Shown one piece after another: positions 49,578 to 57,661 of a stretch of DNA of 64,000 nucleotides. The notes beneath the pieces are model-generated. The model did not search any database and was not told the origin of the DNA. It saw only the letters and a list, made by a program, of their open reading frames with translations. Origin of the DNA: Rugamonas aquatica (GTDB lineage Bacteria > Pseudomonadota > Gammaproteobacteria > Burkholderiales > Burkholderiaceae_D); the NCBI RefSeq assembly GCF_009380215.1, contig NZ_WHUG01000008.1, positions 186,001 to 250,000 on the forward strand. Direction: 5' to 3'. The position numbers and the translations under genes were made by a program. Position 1 is the first letter of the stretch; each line of letters begins with the position of its first letter.

Positions 49578-49833
49578 GCGTCCGTTCGAGGTTCGTATCA
49601 TCGACATCGCCGCGCACGGCTTCTGGGTCGATCTGGGTAACGAAAAGCTGTATGTCGCCTACGCGGATTTTCCCTGGTTCGCCGGCGCCACGCTGGCGCA
49701 ACTGAACGATGTGCAACGTCCCAGCACCGATCACCTGTACTGGCCGACGCTGGATATCGATCTGTCGGTCGCCTCGCTGCGCGATCCTGCGGCGTTCCCG
49801 CTAGTCGCCACAGTGATGCCTGCCAGGCCCTAG
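49549..49833 (+). CDS. DUF2442 protein
   Basis: A 94-residue protein of the DUF2442 family, with the family-like stretch FWVDLGNEKLYVAYADFPWF and the tail DIDLSVASLRDPAAFP. AGGAG precedes the ATG at 49549 within the end of the DUF4160 gene, so the two are translated in a coupled way. It is the likely antitoxin partner if the pair is a toxin-antitoxin module. The stop shares CTAG with the convergent paaX. Confidence 0.82.
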   Translation: MSGAPISRVERPFEVRIIDIAAHGFWVDLGNEKLYVAYADFPWFAGATLAQLNDVQRPSTDHLYWPTLDIDLSVASLRDPAAFPLVATVMPARP

Positions 49834-50759
49834 GTCAGGCCGCCGAAGCGGTCGAAGAAGGCGGGTTCGGCGGCGGGGGCGGCGGGGTCTTCGCGGCGCA
49901 GGGTGGCGTCGATGTGTTGTTCTGCCGCGGCGTAGACGGCCAGGTAGATGCTGCGCGCCAGCTCGTAGGCCAGCGCGCCCGGCCACGGCGTCGGCAGCAG
50001 CTCGACCGGCAGTTGCGGATCGTGCAGCTGCACCCGGCGGTAAGCGTGGATCAGCAAGGTCCGCACCACGAAGGCTTGCTGCGGCGTCACCGCGTCATTA
50101 CTCGAAGCGGCCGACTTCAGCGCCGCCAGCAGCGGCTCGAACTGCGCGATGAACTGGTCATAGCCCTGGGCCACGCCGCTCACGTCCCAGCCGTCGGCCA
50201 CCAGCTCGCTCAGCGGCCGTCCGCATACCTGGCGCATGGTCTTGCCCTGCACCACGAACAGCTTGCCCGCCACCCCCAGCCGTTTGAGCAGCTCGTCCAG
50301 CGCCGGCCCGTCGGCCGCCGGATGGCCCATGATGCCGGGCGCGATCACGCTATAGCCTTCCCATAGCAACTCCTTGCGCACCGCGCTGCGCTCGGCCGCG
50401 TCGAGCGCGCCGTCGCCGTTGAGGATCAGCGTCCAGCTGCCATCCCAGTGCACATTGAGCGGCGCGTAGATGCGGCGGTAGGCGTGTACGAAGCGCGCCA
50501 TCGCCGGCGGCGTGATCGCATACGAACTGCGGCGGCCGTCGCGCTGGGCGCCCAGCCAGCCCTCCTGCGCCAGCCGGAACACGGCGGTGCGCAGCAGCCG
50601 GTCGTTGACGCCGAACGGCGCCAGCAACTCGATCAGGCTGCCCAGCCACACCATGCCGCCGTGCGGCACGATGGCGTCACCGAAGATCGTCACCACCAGC
50701 GACTTCGAACGGGGCGGGTCGCTGGCCAGGAAATCGGCTATCCAGTCGTTGCAATTCAT
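49830..50759 (-). CDS. paaX: PaaX, phenylacetyl-CoA-responsive repressor
   Basis: PaaX represses phenylacetate genes and is released by phenylacetyl-CoA. The 309-residue protein begins with the winged-helix block VVTIFGDAIVPHGGMVWLGSLIELLAPFGVNDRLLRTAVFRLA, continues with LGAQRDGRRSSYAITP, and has the central (Cas2-like) and C-terminal domains (ERSAVRKELLWEGYSVIAPGI; RTLLIHAYRRVQLHDPQLPVELLP). It is divergent from paaA and faces a matching operator. The start at 50759 removes an eight-residue extension of the longest frame. Confidence 0.93.
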   Translation of the reverse strand: MNCNDWIADFLASDPPRSKSLVVTIFGDAIVPHGGMVWLGSLIELLAPFGVNDRLLRTAVFRLAQEGWLGAQRDGRRSSYAITPPAMARFVHAYRRIYAPLNVHWDGSWTLILNGDGALDAAERSAVRKELLWEGYSVIAPGIMGHPAADGPALDELLKRLGVAGKLFVVQGKTMRQVCGRPLSELVADGWDVSGVAQGYDQFIAQFEPLLAALKSAASSNDAVTPQQAFVVRTLLIHAYRRVQLHDPQLPVELLPTPWPGALAYELARSIYLAVYAAAEQHIDATLRREDPAAPAAEPAFFDRFGGLT

Positions 50760-50831
50760 GAGCAGGAATCTCTTTCTATACACACAAACAAGAGTTTACT
50801 TTGCCTGACCATCGGCGCAGCATTTATTTCG

Positions 50832-50871
50832 TGACTCTTGCCGATGGGATACTGTTTTATGATCTGAGTCA
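50832..50871. promoter_or_regulatory. PaaX operator candidate (TGACTC-N28-GAGTCA)
   Basis: Perfect six-base inverted arms lie 28 bases apart in the paaX-paaA intergenic region. As I recall, E. coli PaaX binds TGATTC-N26-28-GAATCA; both arms differ from it at one base, symmetrically. A second inverted repeat (CCATCGGC at 50809-50816 and GCCGATGG at 50840-50847) overlaps it. Confidence 0.6.
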
Positions 50872-50936
50872 AAAAAAACGTAGTCAAACAAAAATATGTA
50901 TCGTATTATCCATCAACTAGCGATGAGGAGACAGCG

Positions 50937-51923
<987 letters not shown>

Positions 51924-51931
51924 CCATCGAC

Positions 51932-52010
51932 GTCACTCCCGCGCAAGCGGGAGTCCATGCCGATTGCGAGCCGCCTGCGTACTATGGATTCCCGCCTGCG
52001 CGGGAACGAC
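51932..52010. repeat. Inverted pair of REP-like palindromes between paaA and paaB
   Basis: Copy 1 (51932-51959) has an ACTCCCGC-GCAA-GCGGGAGT stem-loop. Copy 2 (51984-52010, opposite orientation) has TTCCCGC-CTGC-GCGGGAA. Both carry the flank with TCCAT and belong to the same short element as the copy inside paaD. The pair can fold into one larger structure in the operon mRNA. Confidence 0.8.
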
Positions 52011-52021
52011 AAGGAGATGAT

Positions 52022-52306
52022 ATGAGCAAAGAATGGCCACTGTGGGAAGTCTTCATCCGCAGCCAGCACGGGCTGGCGCACAAACACGTCGGCAGCCTGC
52101 ACGCGCCGGACGCCGAAATGGCGGTCAACAACGCGCGCGATGTCTACACCCGCCGCAATGAAGGCGTCAGCATCTGGGTGGTGCGCGCGGCGGACATCGT
52201 CGCCAGCAGCCCTGGCGACAAGGGCGCGCTGTTCGAGCCTGCCAACAGCAAGGTGTATCGCCATCCGACCTTCTTCCCGATGCCGGAAGAAGTCAAGAAC
52301 CTGTAA
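52022..52306 (+). CDS. paaB: Phenylacetyl-CoA epoxidase structural subunit PaaB
   Basis: PaaB is a small non-catalytic subunit of the phenylacetyl-CoA epoxidase. The 94-residue protein has the family line WPLWEVFIRSQHGLAHKHVGSLHAPDAEMA, with YTRRNEGVSIWVV and the C-terminal YRHPTFFPMPEEVKNL. An AAGGAGA ribosome site precedes the ATG at 52022. The REP-like pair upstream could affect the ratio of paaA to paaB message. It is followed by paaC after 12 bases. Confidence 0.96.
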   Translation: MSKEWPLWEVFIRSQHGLAHKHVGSLHAPDAEMAVNNARDVYTRRNEGVSIWVVRAADIVASSPGDKGALFEPANSKVYRHPTFFPMPEEVKNL

Positions 52307-52318
52307 GCGGAGCACACC

Positions 52319-53071
52319 GTGCAAAACAAGGTAAATTATTTACTGCGCTTGGGCGACAACGCCCTGATCCTGAGCCAGCAGCTGTCGCAGCTGTGCGGCA
52401 GAGGGCCGGCGCTGGAAGAGGACATGGCGCTGACCAACGTCGCGCTGGACCTGCTGGGCCAGACCCGCCTGTGGTACGAGTACGCGGGCGAGCTGGAAGG
52501 CGCAGGCCGCGATGAAGACAAGCTGGCCTACCACCGCGACGCCCACGACTTCAAGAACTGCCTGCTGATGGAGCAACCGAACGGCAACTACGCCGACACC
52601 ATGGTGCGCCAGTTCTTCTTCGACGCCTGGCACTACTTCCTGATCGTCGGCCTGACGCGCAGCAGCGATGCCCGCATCGCCGCCATCGCCGAGAAATCGC
52701 TGAAGGAAGTGACCTACCACCTGCGTCGCAGCGGCGACTTGATCGTGCGTCTGGGCGACGGCACGGAAGTCAGCCACGCCAAGACCCAGGCCGCCGTCAA
52801 CGAACTGTGGATGTACAGCGGCGAAGTGTTCGCCTACGACGCGGTCGACGATGCGATGGTGGCCGAAGGCGTAGCCCCGGCCGCCGACGGCCTGCGCACG
52901 CAATGGCTGGCGCATGTGGCCGAGATCCTGGCCGAAGCCACGCTAACCATGCCGCCAGCCGACGCCTGGATGCAGAAGGGCGGCAAGCAAGGCCGCCACA
53001 GCGAGCACCTGGGCTACATCCTGGCCGAGATGCAGTTCCTGCAGCGCGCCTATCCCGGCGCCACCTGGTAA
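52319..53071 (+). CDS. paaC: Phenylacetyl-CoA epoxidase structural subunit PaaC
   Basis: PaaC is a di-iron-fold subunit that has lost the metal site and supports PaaA. The 250-residue protein begins with the typical YLLRLGDNALILSQQLSQL and contains EEDMALTNVALDLLGQTRLWYEYAGE and FFDAWHYFLIVGL. The start is GTG at 52319. It lies between paaB and paaD in the standard order. Nothing is unusual. Confidence 0.96.
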   Translation: MQNKVNYLLRLGDNALILSQQLSQLCGRGPALEEDMALTNVALDLLGQTRLWYEYAGELEGAGRDEDKLAYHRDAHDFKNCLLMEQPNGNYADTMVRQFFFDAWHYFLIVGLTRSSDARIAAIAEKSLKEVTYHLRRSGDLIVRLGDGTEVSHAKTQAAVNELWMYSGEVFAYDAVDDAMVAEGVAPAADGLRTQWLAHVAEILAEATLTMPPADAWMQKGGKQGRHSEHLGYILAEMQFLQRAYPGATW

Positions 53072-53084
53072 CAGCGAGCCCGCC

Positions 53085-53675
53085 ATGACAGCCTCCGCCA
53101 TCACCCCCAGCCGCGAAACCGTCATTCCCGCGAAAGCGGGAATCCATGCCGAGCAAATCTGGGCCTGGCTGGGCGAGGTCTCCGACCCCGAAATCCCGGT
53201 CATCTCCATCGTCGACCTGGGCATCGTGCGCGACGTGCAGCTGGCTGCCGATGGCGCGTGCACCGTCACCATCACGCCGACCTATTCCGGCTGCCCAGCC
53301 ATGCAGGTCATCGCCGACGCCATCACCGACGCGCTGCACGCACACGGCCTGCAAGACGTGCGCCTGCAAAACCAGCTCTCCCCAGCCTGGACCACCGACT
53401 GGATGAGCGAAGCGGGCAAGGCCAAGCTGCAAGGCTACGGCATCGCCCCGCCGGCGCAGCAGGTGATCGACATCAGCGGCCTGCGGGCCGGCGTTGGCGC
53501 GGACGGCGCACTGGCCGCCATCTCCCGCCGCGCCCAGCCGCGCCTGACGGTGGCATGCCCCAACTGCGGCTCGCGCCACACCGAAATCACCAGCCAGTTT
53601 GGCTCCACTCCGTGCAAGGCCTTGTACAAATGCCTGGATTGCCGCGAGCCCTTCGACTACTTCAAGTGCCACTAA
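53085..53675 (+). CDS. paaD: PaaD, iron-sulfur-assembly-like factor, with a REP-derived N-terminal segment
   Basis: PaaD is a MIP18/DUF59-type protein thought to help insert iron or clusters into the epoxidase. Residues from about 23 match the family (QIWAWLGEVSDPEIPVISI, VDLGIVRDV, TPTYSGCPAMQV), and the C-terminus has cysteine pairs that could bind metal (CPNCGSRHTEI, CLDCREPF). Residues 12-22 (TVIPAKAGIHA) are encoded by a REP-like palindrome at 53121-53148. No in-frame start lies after the element, so the repeat must be translated. E. coli PaaD, as recalled, has a shorter leader here. Confidence 0.92.
   Translation: MTASAITPSRETVIPAKAGIHAEQIWAWLGEVSDPEIPVISIVDLGIVRDVQLAADGACTVTITPTYSGCPAMQVIADAITDALHAHGLQDVRLQNQLSPAWTTDWMSEAGKAKLQGYGIAPPAQQVIDISGLRAGVGADGALAAISRRAQPRLTVACPNCGSRHTEITSQFGSTPCKALYKCLDCREPFDYFKCH
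53121..53148 (+). repeat. REP-like palindrome inside paaD
   Basis: ATTCCCGC-GAAA-GCGGGAAT (53124-53143) is an eight-base perfect stem with a four-base loop, with the same GTC start and ATCCATG end as the intergenic copy at 51932-51959. It is in frame and encodes VIPAKAGIH. Confidence 0.85.
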
Positions 53676-53682
53676 AAAGATC

Positions 53683-54762
53683 ATGAGCAAATTCCACCCG
53701 CTGACCGTCTCGCAAGTGCGCAACGAAACGCGCGACACCATCGCCGTCACCTTCGCCGTGCCGCCCGAGCTGCAAGACAGCTTCACCTTCCAGCAAGGCC
53801 AGCACCTGACGCTGCGCGCACAGATCGGCGACGAAGACGTGCGCCGCTCGTACTCGATCTGCTCCGCCGTGCACGACGGCGCGCTGCGCGTGGCCATCAA
53901 GCGCACGCAGGGCGGCCTGTTCTCCAGCTGGGCCAACGACACCATCAAACCCGGCGTCACGCTGGAGGTGATGCCGCCGATGGGCCACTTCAACGTGCCG
54001 CTGGACGCCGCCAACCGCAAGCACTACCTGGCCTTCGCCGCCGGCAGCGGCATCACGCCCATCCTGTCCATCATCAAGACCACGCTGGCGGCCGAGCCGC
54101 ACAGCCGCTTCACGCTCTTCTACGGCAACCGCGCCTCGTCGTCGGTGATCTTCAAGGACGAACTGTCCGACCTGAAGGACACCTACATGGAGCGCCTCAA
54201 GCTGGCCTACGTGATGAGCCGCGAGCAGCAGGACATCGAGCTGTTCAACGGCCGCATCACCAAGGACAAGGCGGCGCAGTTCCTCAAGTACTGGGTGCGC
54301 CCCGAAGACATCGACGTCGCCTTCATCTGCGGCCCGGAAGACATGATGCACGGCGTCTCCGAAGCGTTGCAGGAAGCCGGCGTGGCGAAGTCGCAGATCA
54401 AGATCGAGTTGTTCGCCGCCAGCATCCCCAAGCACCAGCACAAGCCGCGCGCCGTTGATCCGCAGGCGGGCCGCCACGAAACCGAAGTCACCGTCATCAT
54501 GGACGGCAACGCCACCAGCTTCACCATGGACCAGGACAAGGAATCGCTGCTCGACGCCGGCCTCAAAGCCGGCATCGACATGCGCTACTCCTGCAAGGGC
54601 GGCGTATGCTCGACCTGCCGCTGCAAGCTGCTCGAAGGCCAGGTCGACATGGACGTCAACTACGCGCTGGAAGACTACGAGATCGCACGCGGCTATGTGC
54701 TGAGCTGCCAGAGCTTCCCCATCACCGACAAGGTCGTCATCGATTTCGACCAGGCCGAATAA
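53683..54762 (+). CDS. paaE: PaaE, phenylacetyl-CoA epoxidase reductase
   Basis: PaaE passes electrons from NADPH to the di-iron subunit. The 359-residue protein has an FAD-binding domain (about 1-105, RRSYSICSA), a nicotinamide-binding domain (about 106-240, AAGSGITPILSI and FICGPEDMM) and a C-terminal plant-type 2Fe-2S ferredoxin domain with CKGGVCSTCRCK and a later cysteine in VLSCQSFP. The start at 53683 fits the family; a longer frame begins at 53599 inside paaD. It follows paaD after seven bases. Confidence 0.96.
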   Translation: MSKFHPLTVSQVRNETRDTIAVTFAVPPELQDSFTFQQGQHLTLRAQIGDEDVRRSYSICSAVHDGALRVAIKRTQGGLFSSWANDTIKPGVTLEVMPPMGHFNVPLDAANRKHYLAFAAGSGITPILSIIKTTLAAEPHSRFTLFYGNRASSSVIFKDELSDLKDTYMERLKLAYVMSREQQDIELFNGRITKDKAAQFLKYWVRPEDIDVAFICGPEDMMHGVSEALQEAGVAKSQIKIELFAASIPKHQHKPRAVDPQAGRHETEVTVIMDGNATSFTMDQDKESLLDAGLKAGIDMRYSCKGGVCSTCRCKLLEGQVDMDVNYALEDYEIARGYVLSCQSFPITDKVVIDFDQAE

Positions 54763-54784
54763 AAAACATCCCACCGGAGACGCC

Positions 54785-55576
54785 ATGAACTACGAGAACA
54801 TCCTCTTCGACATCACCGACGGCGTTGCCACGCTGACGCTGAACCGCCCCGATAAACTCAACAGCTTCACCCAGGCCATGCACGACGAAGTGCGCCACGC
54901 CATGCACAAGATCAGCCACGACAAGAGCGTGCGCGTGATGGTGCTGACCGGCGCCGGCCGCGGCTTCTGCGCCGGCCAGGATCTGTCGGACCGCGCGGTG
55001 GAGCCGGGCGCCCGTCCGGTCGACCTGGGCGACTCGGTGGAAAAGAACTACGCCCCGCTGGTGCTGGCGCTGCGCGCCTTGCCGATGCCGGTGATCTGCG
55101 CCGTCAACGGCGTGGCCGCCGGCGCGGGCGCCAACATCGCGCTGGCTTGCGACATCGTGCTGGCCGCAAAATCCGCATCCTTCGTCGAAGTGTTCTGCAA
55201 ACTGGGCCTGATCCCCGACACCGGTGGCACCTACTTCCTGCCACGCCTGGTGGGCAGCGCGCGCGCCATGGGCCTGGCCATGCTGGGCGATAAGCTCAGC
55301 GCGGAGAAGGCCGAATCCTGGGGCCTGATCTGGAAGGCTGTGCCGGACGAGGAACTGGCCGCCGAAACGCAGGCCATGGCCCGCCACTTCGCCACCGCGC
55401 CGACCAAGGGCCTGGCCTTCACCAAACAAGCCTTGCATTGCAGTCCGCACCACTCGCTGCAACAGCAACTGGCGCTGGAATGCGAAATGATGAGCGAACT
55501 GGGTCGCAGCGACGACTATCGCGAAGGCGTGGCCGCGTTCATGGAAAAACGCGCACCGCAGTTCAAGGGGAAATAA
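54785..55576 (+). CDS. paaG: PaaG, 1,2-epoxyphenylacetyl-CoA isomerase
   Basis: PaaG isomerises ring-1,2-epoxyphenylacetyl-CoA to oxepin-CoA and also acts later in the pathway as a double-bond isomerase. The 263-residue crotonase-fold protein shows LTLNRPDKLNSFTQAMHDEV, LTGAGRGFCAGQDLSDRAV, NGVAAGAGANIALACDIVLAA and KLGLIPDTGGTYFLPRLVG. Similarity to E. coli PaaG is stronger than to PaaF, for example in CAGQDL and GLIPDxGGT. It is the only enoyl-CoA hydratase-fold gene in the cluster, so paaF is missing here. Confidence 0.92.
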   Translation: MNYENILFDITDGVATLTLNRPDKLNSFTQAMHDEVRHAMHKISHDKSVRVMVLTGAGRGFCAGQDLSDRAVEPGARPVDLGDSVEKNYAPLVLALRALPMPVICAVNGVAAGAGANIALACDIVLAAKSASFVEVFCKLGLIPDTGGTYFLPRLVGSARAMGLAMLGDKLSAEKAESWGLIWKAVPDEELAAETQAMARHFATAPTKGLAFTKQALHCSPHHSLQQQLALECEMMSELGRSDDYREGVAAFMEKRAPQFKGK

Positions 55577-55577
55577 G

Positions 55578-57170
55578 ATGGCCGCACTCCACACCGACCG
55601 CGCCATCGCCGTCATCGGCAGCGGCGCCATGGGCGCGGGCATCGCGCAGGTGGCAGCCGTCGCCGGCTACACCGTCAAGCTGCTCGACACGCGTCCGGAA
55701 GCCGTGGCCAAGGCCATCTCCGACATCGCCGCTGCGCTGAACAAGCTGGTGGCCAAGGAGCGCATGAGCGCCATCGATTGCGCCGCCGCCATCGCCCGGC
55801 TGCAGGCGGCTGTCGCGCTGAGCGATGTCGCCGATGCTGCGCTGGTGGTGGAAGCCATCGTCGAGAACCTCGACGTCAAGCGCGGCCTGTTCGCCGATCT
55901 GGAAGCCATAGTGGCCGACGACTGCATCCTCGCCACCAATACCTCATCGATCTCCGTCACCGCCATCGCCGCCAGGCTGCGCGTGCCGGCGCGGCTGGTC
56001 GGCATGCACTTCTTCAATCCGGTGCCTTTGATGGCGCTGGTGGAAGTGATCAGCGGCCTGGCCACCGATGCCGCCGTCGCGCAGACCGTGTACGACACCG
56101 CCGCCGCCTGGGGCAAGCAGCCGGTGCATGCCAAGTCCACGCCGGGCTTCATCGTCAACCGGGTGGCGCGGCCGTTCTACGCCGAAGGCTGGCGTCTGCT
56201 GAACGAGCAGGCCGCCGACGCCGCCACCATCGACGCCGTCATGCGCGACTGCGGCGGCTTCCGCATGGGGCCATTCGAGCTGATGGACCTGATCGGCCAC
56301 GATGTCAATTTCTCGGTGACGCAATCGGTGTTCGGCGCGTATTTCAACGATCCGCGCTTTACGCCGTCGGTGCTGCAACAGGAGATGGTCAACGCTGGTT
56401 TCCTCGGCCGCAAATCGGGCCGTGGTTTTTACCGCTACGACGATGCCGCCGCCGCAGCGCCGCAGCCGCAAGCCGAAGCCGCGCAGCCGAAGCCGGAATT
56501 CGCCAGCTACACCATTGAACCGGGTGCTGCGGTCGGGCCGTCGCACGCCATCGGCGGCGCCGTCAGCGATGCGCTGGCGGCACGCCTGCGCGCGTCCGGC
56601 ATCAACGTCTCGCACCGCAAGACGCCGGAAGCGCGCAGCCACGCTCCGGGCAACGACGATGCGCCGGCCTTCCACTGCAACGGCGCCGCCGTCTATCTGA
56701 CCGACGGCCGCAGCGCCACCCAGCGCGCGGTCGACAGCCATCATGCGGACACGGTGCTGTTCGACCTGGCGCTGGACTACGCGACCGCCAAGCGCATCGC
56801 CGTCAGCCGCTCGGACCAGTGCTCGGCAGAGGCTTACAACTCAGTGGTCGGCCTGTTCCAGTCGGCCGGCTTCACCGTCACCCGCCTGGACGACGTGCCC
56901 GGCATGGCTGTCATGCGTACCGTCGCCATGCTGGCCAATGAGGCGGCGGACGCCGTCAATCAAGGCGTTTGCAGCGCGGCCGGCGCCGACCTCGCCATGC
57001 AGAAGGGCGTCAACTATCCGCGTGGGCCGCTGGCCTGGGCCGACGCGGTGGGCATCGGCCAGATCGTCGCCGTGCTGTCCAACCTGGCCGCCGGTTATGG
57101 CGAGGACCGCTACCGCGTGTCGCCGCTGCTGCGCCGCAAGCTGGCAGCGGGAGGGCGCTTCCATGACTAA
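55578..57170 (+). CDS. paaH: PaaH, 3-hydroxyadipyl-CoA dehydrogenase
   Basis: PaaH oxidises 3-hydroxyadipyl-CoA to 3-oxoadipyl-CoA with NAD+. The 530-residue protein has the NAD-binding motif VIGSGAMGAGIAQVAAVAG, the active-site region HFFNPVPLMALVEVISG, a second conserved part AEGWRLLNEQAADAATIDAVM, and a repeated C-terminal dehydrogenase-like domain (VPGMAVMRTVAMLANEAADA, KGVNYPRGPLAWADAVG). It starts one base after the paaG stop and overlaps paaI by eight bases. The length is slightly more than E. coli PaaH (475). Confidence 0.93.
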   Translation: MAALHTDRAIAVIGSGAMGAGIAQVAAVAGYTVKLLDTRPEAVAKAISDIAAALNKLVAKERMSAIDCAAAIARLQAAVALSDVADAALVVEAIVENLDVKRGLFADLEAIVADDCILATNTSSISVTAIAARLRVPARLVGMHFFNPVPLMALVEVISGLATDAAVAQTVYDTAAAWGKQPVHAKSTPGFIVNRVARPFYAEGWRLLNEQAADAATIDAVMRDCGGFRMGPFELMDLIGHDVNFSVTQSVFGAYFNDPRFTPSVLQQEMVNAGFLGRKSGRGFYRYDDAAAAAPQPQAEAAQPKPEFASYTIEPGAAVGPSHAIGGAVSDALAARLRASGINVSHRKTPEARSHAPGNDDAPAFHCNGAAVYLTDGRSATQRAVDSHHADTVLFDLALDYATAKRIAVSRSDQCSAEAYNSVVGLFQSAGFTVTRLDDVPGMAVMRTVAMLANEAADAVNQGVCSAAGADLAMQKGVNYPRGPLAWADAVGIGQIVAVLSNLAAGYGEDRYRVSPLLRRKLAAGGRFHD

Positions 57171-57648
57171 GGCCGCAACGCTGGCCGCCGCGCTGGCGCC
57201 GCAGCACAGCGCCGAAGAAGCACTGGCGTTGGCGCAGGCCGTCGGTGCGGCCATGTATGCGAACGACCCTGCCTCGCAAGGCCTGGGCATCAAGATCGAC
57301 GCCATCGCGCCCGGCTACGCCAGCATGTCGATGCCGGTGCGCGCGGACATGTTGAACGGCCATGGCAGCTGCCACGGCGGCTTCATCTTCGCGCTGGCCG
57401 ACAGCGCCTTCGCCTTCGCCTGCAACAGCCACAATATGACCACCGTGGGCGCGGGCTGCACCATCGACTACCTCGCGCCCGGCCGCCTGCACGACGTGCT
57501 GACCGCCGTCGCGCAGGAGCAGGCGCTGGCCGGCAAGAGCGGCATCTACGACGTCAAGGTCAGCAACCAGGACGGCCGCGTGGTCGCCCTGTTCCGAGGT
57601 AAGTCGCACCGCGTCAGCGGCCATATCGTACCGCCGCAAGCCGAGTAA
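57163..57648 (+). CDS. paaI: PaaI, hydroxyphenylacetyl-CoA thioesterase
   Basis: PaaI is a hotdog-fold thioesterase that removes dead-end CoA esters such as hydroxyphenylacetyl-CoA and so rescues free CoA. The 161-residue protein has the catalytic stretch NGHGSCHGGFIFALADSAFAFACN and the strands GAGCTIDYLAPGRL and GKSGIYDVKVSNQDG. The ATG at 57163 has a GGGAGGG ribosome site; it overlaps the end of paaH by eight bases, so translation is coupled. The longest frame starts far inside paaH and is not real. Confidence 0.94.
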   Translation: MTKAATLAAALAPQHSAEEALALAQAVGAAMYANDPASQGLGIKIDAIAPGYASMSMPVRADMLNGHGSCHGGFIFALADSAFAFACNSHNMTTVGAGCTIDYLAPGRLHDVLTAVAQEQALAGKSGIYDVKVSNQDGRVVALFRGKSHRVSGHIVPPQAE

Positions 57649-57661
57649 AGAGGAGACACCG

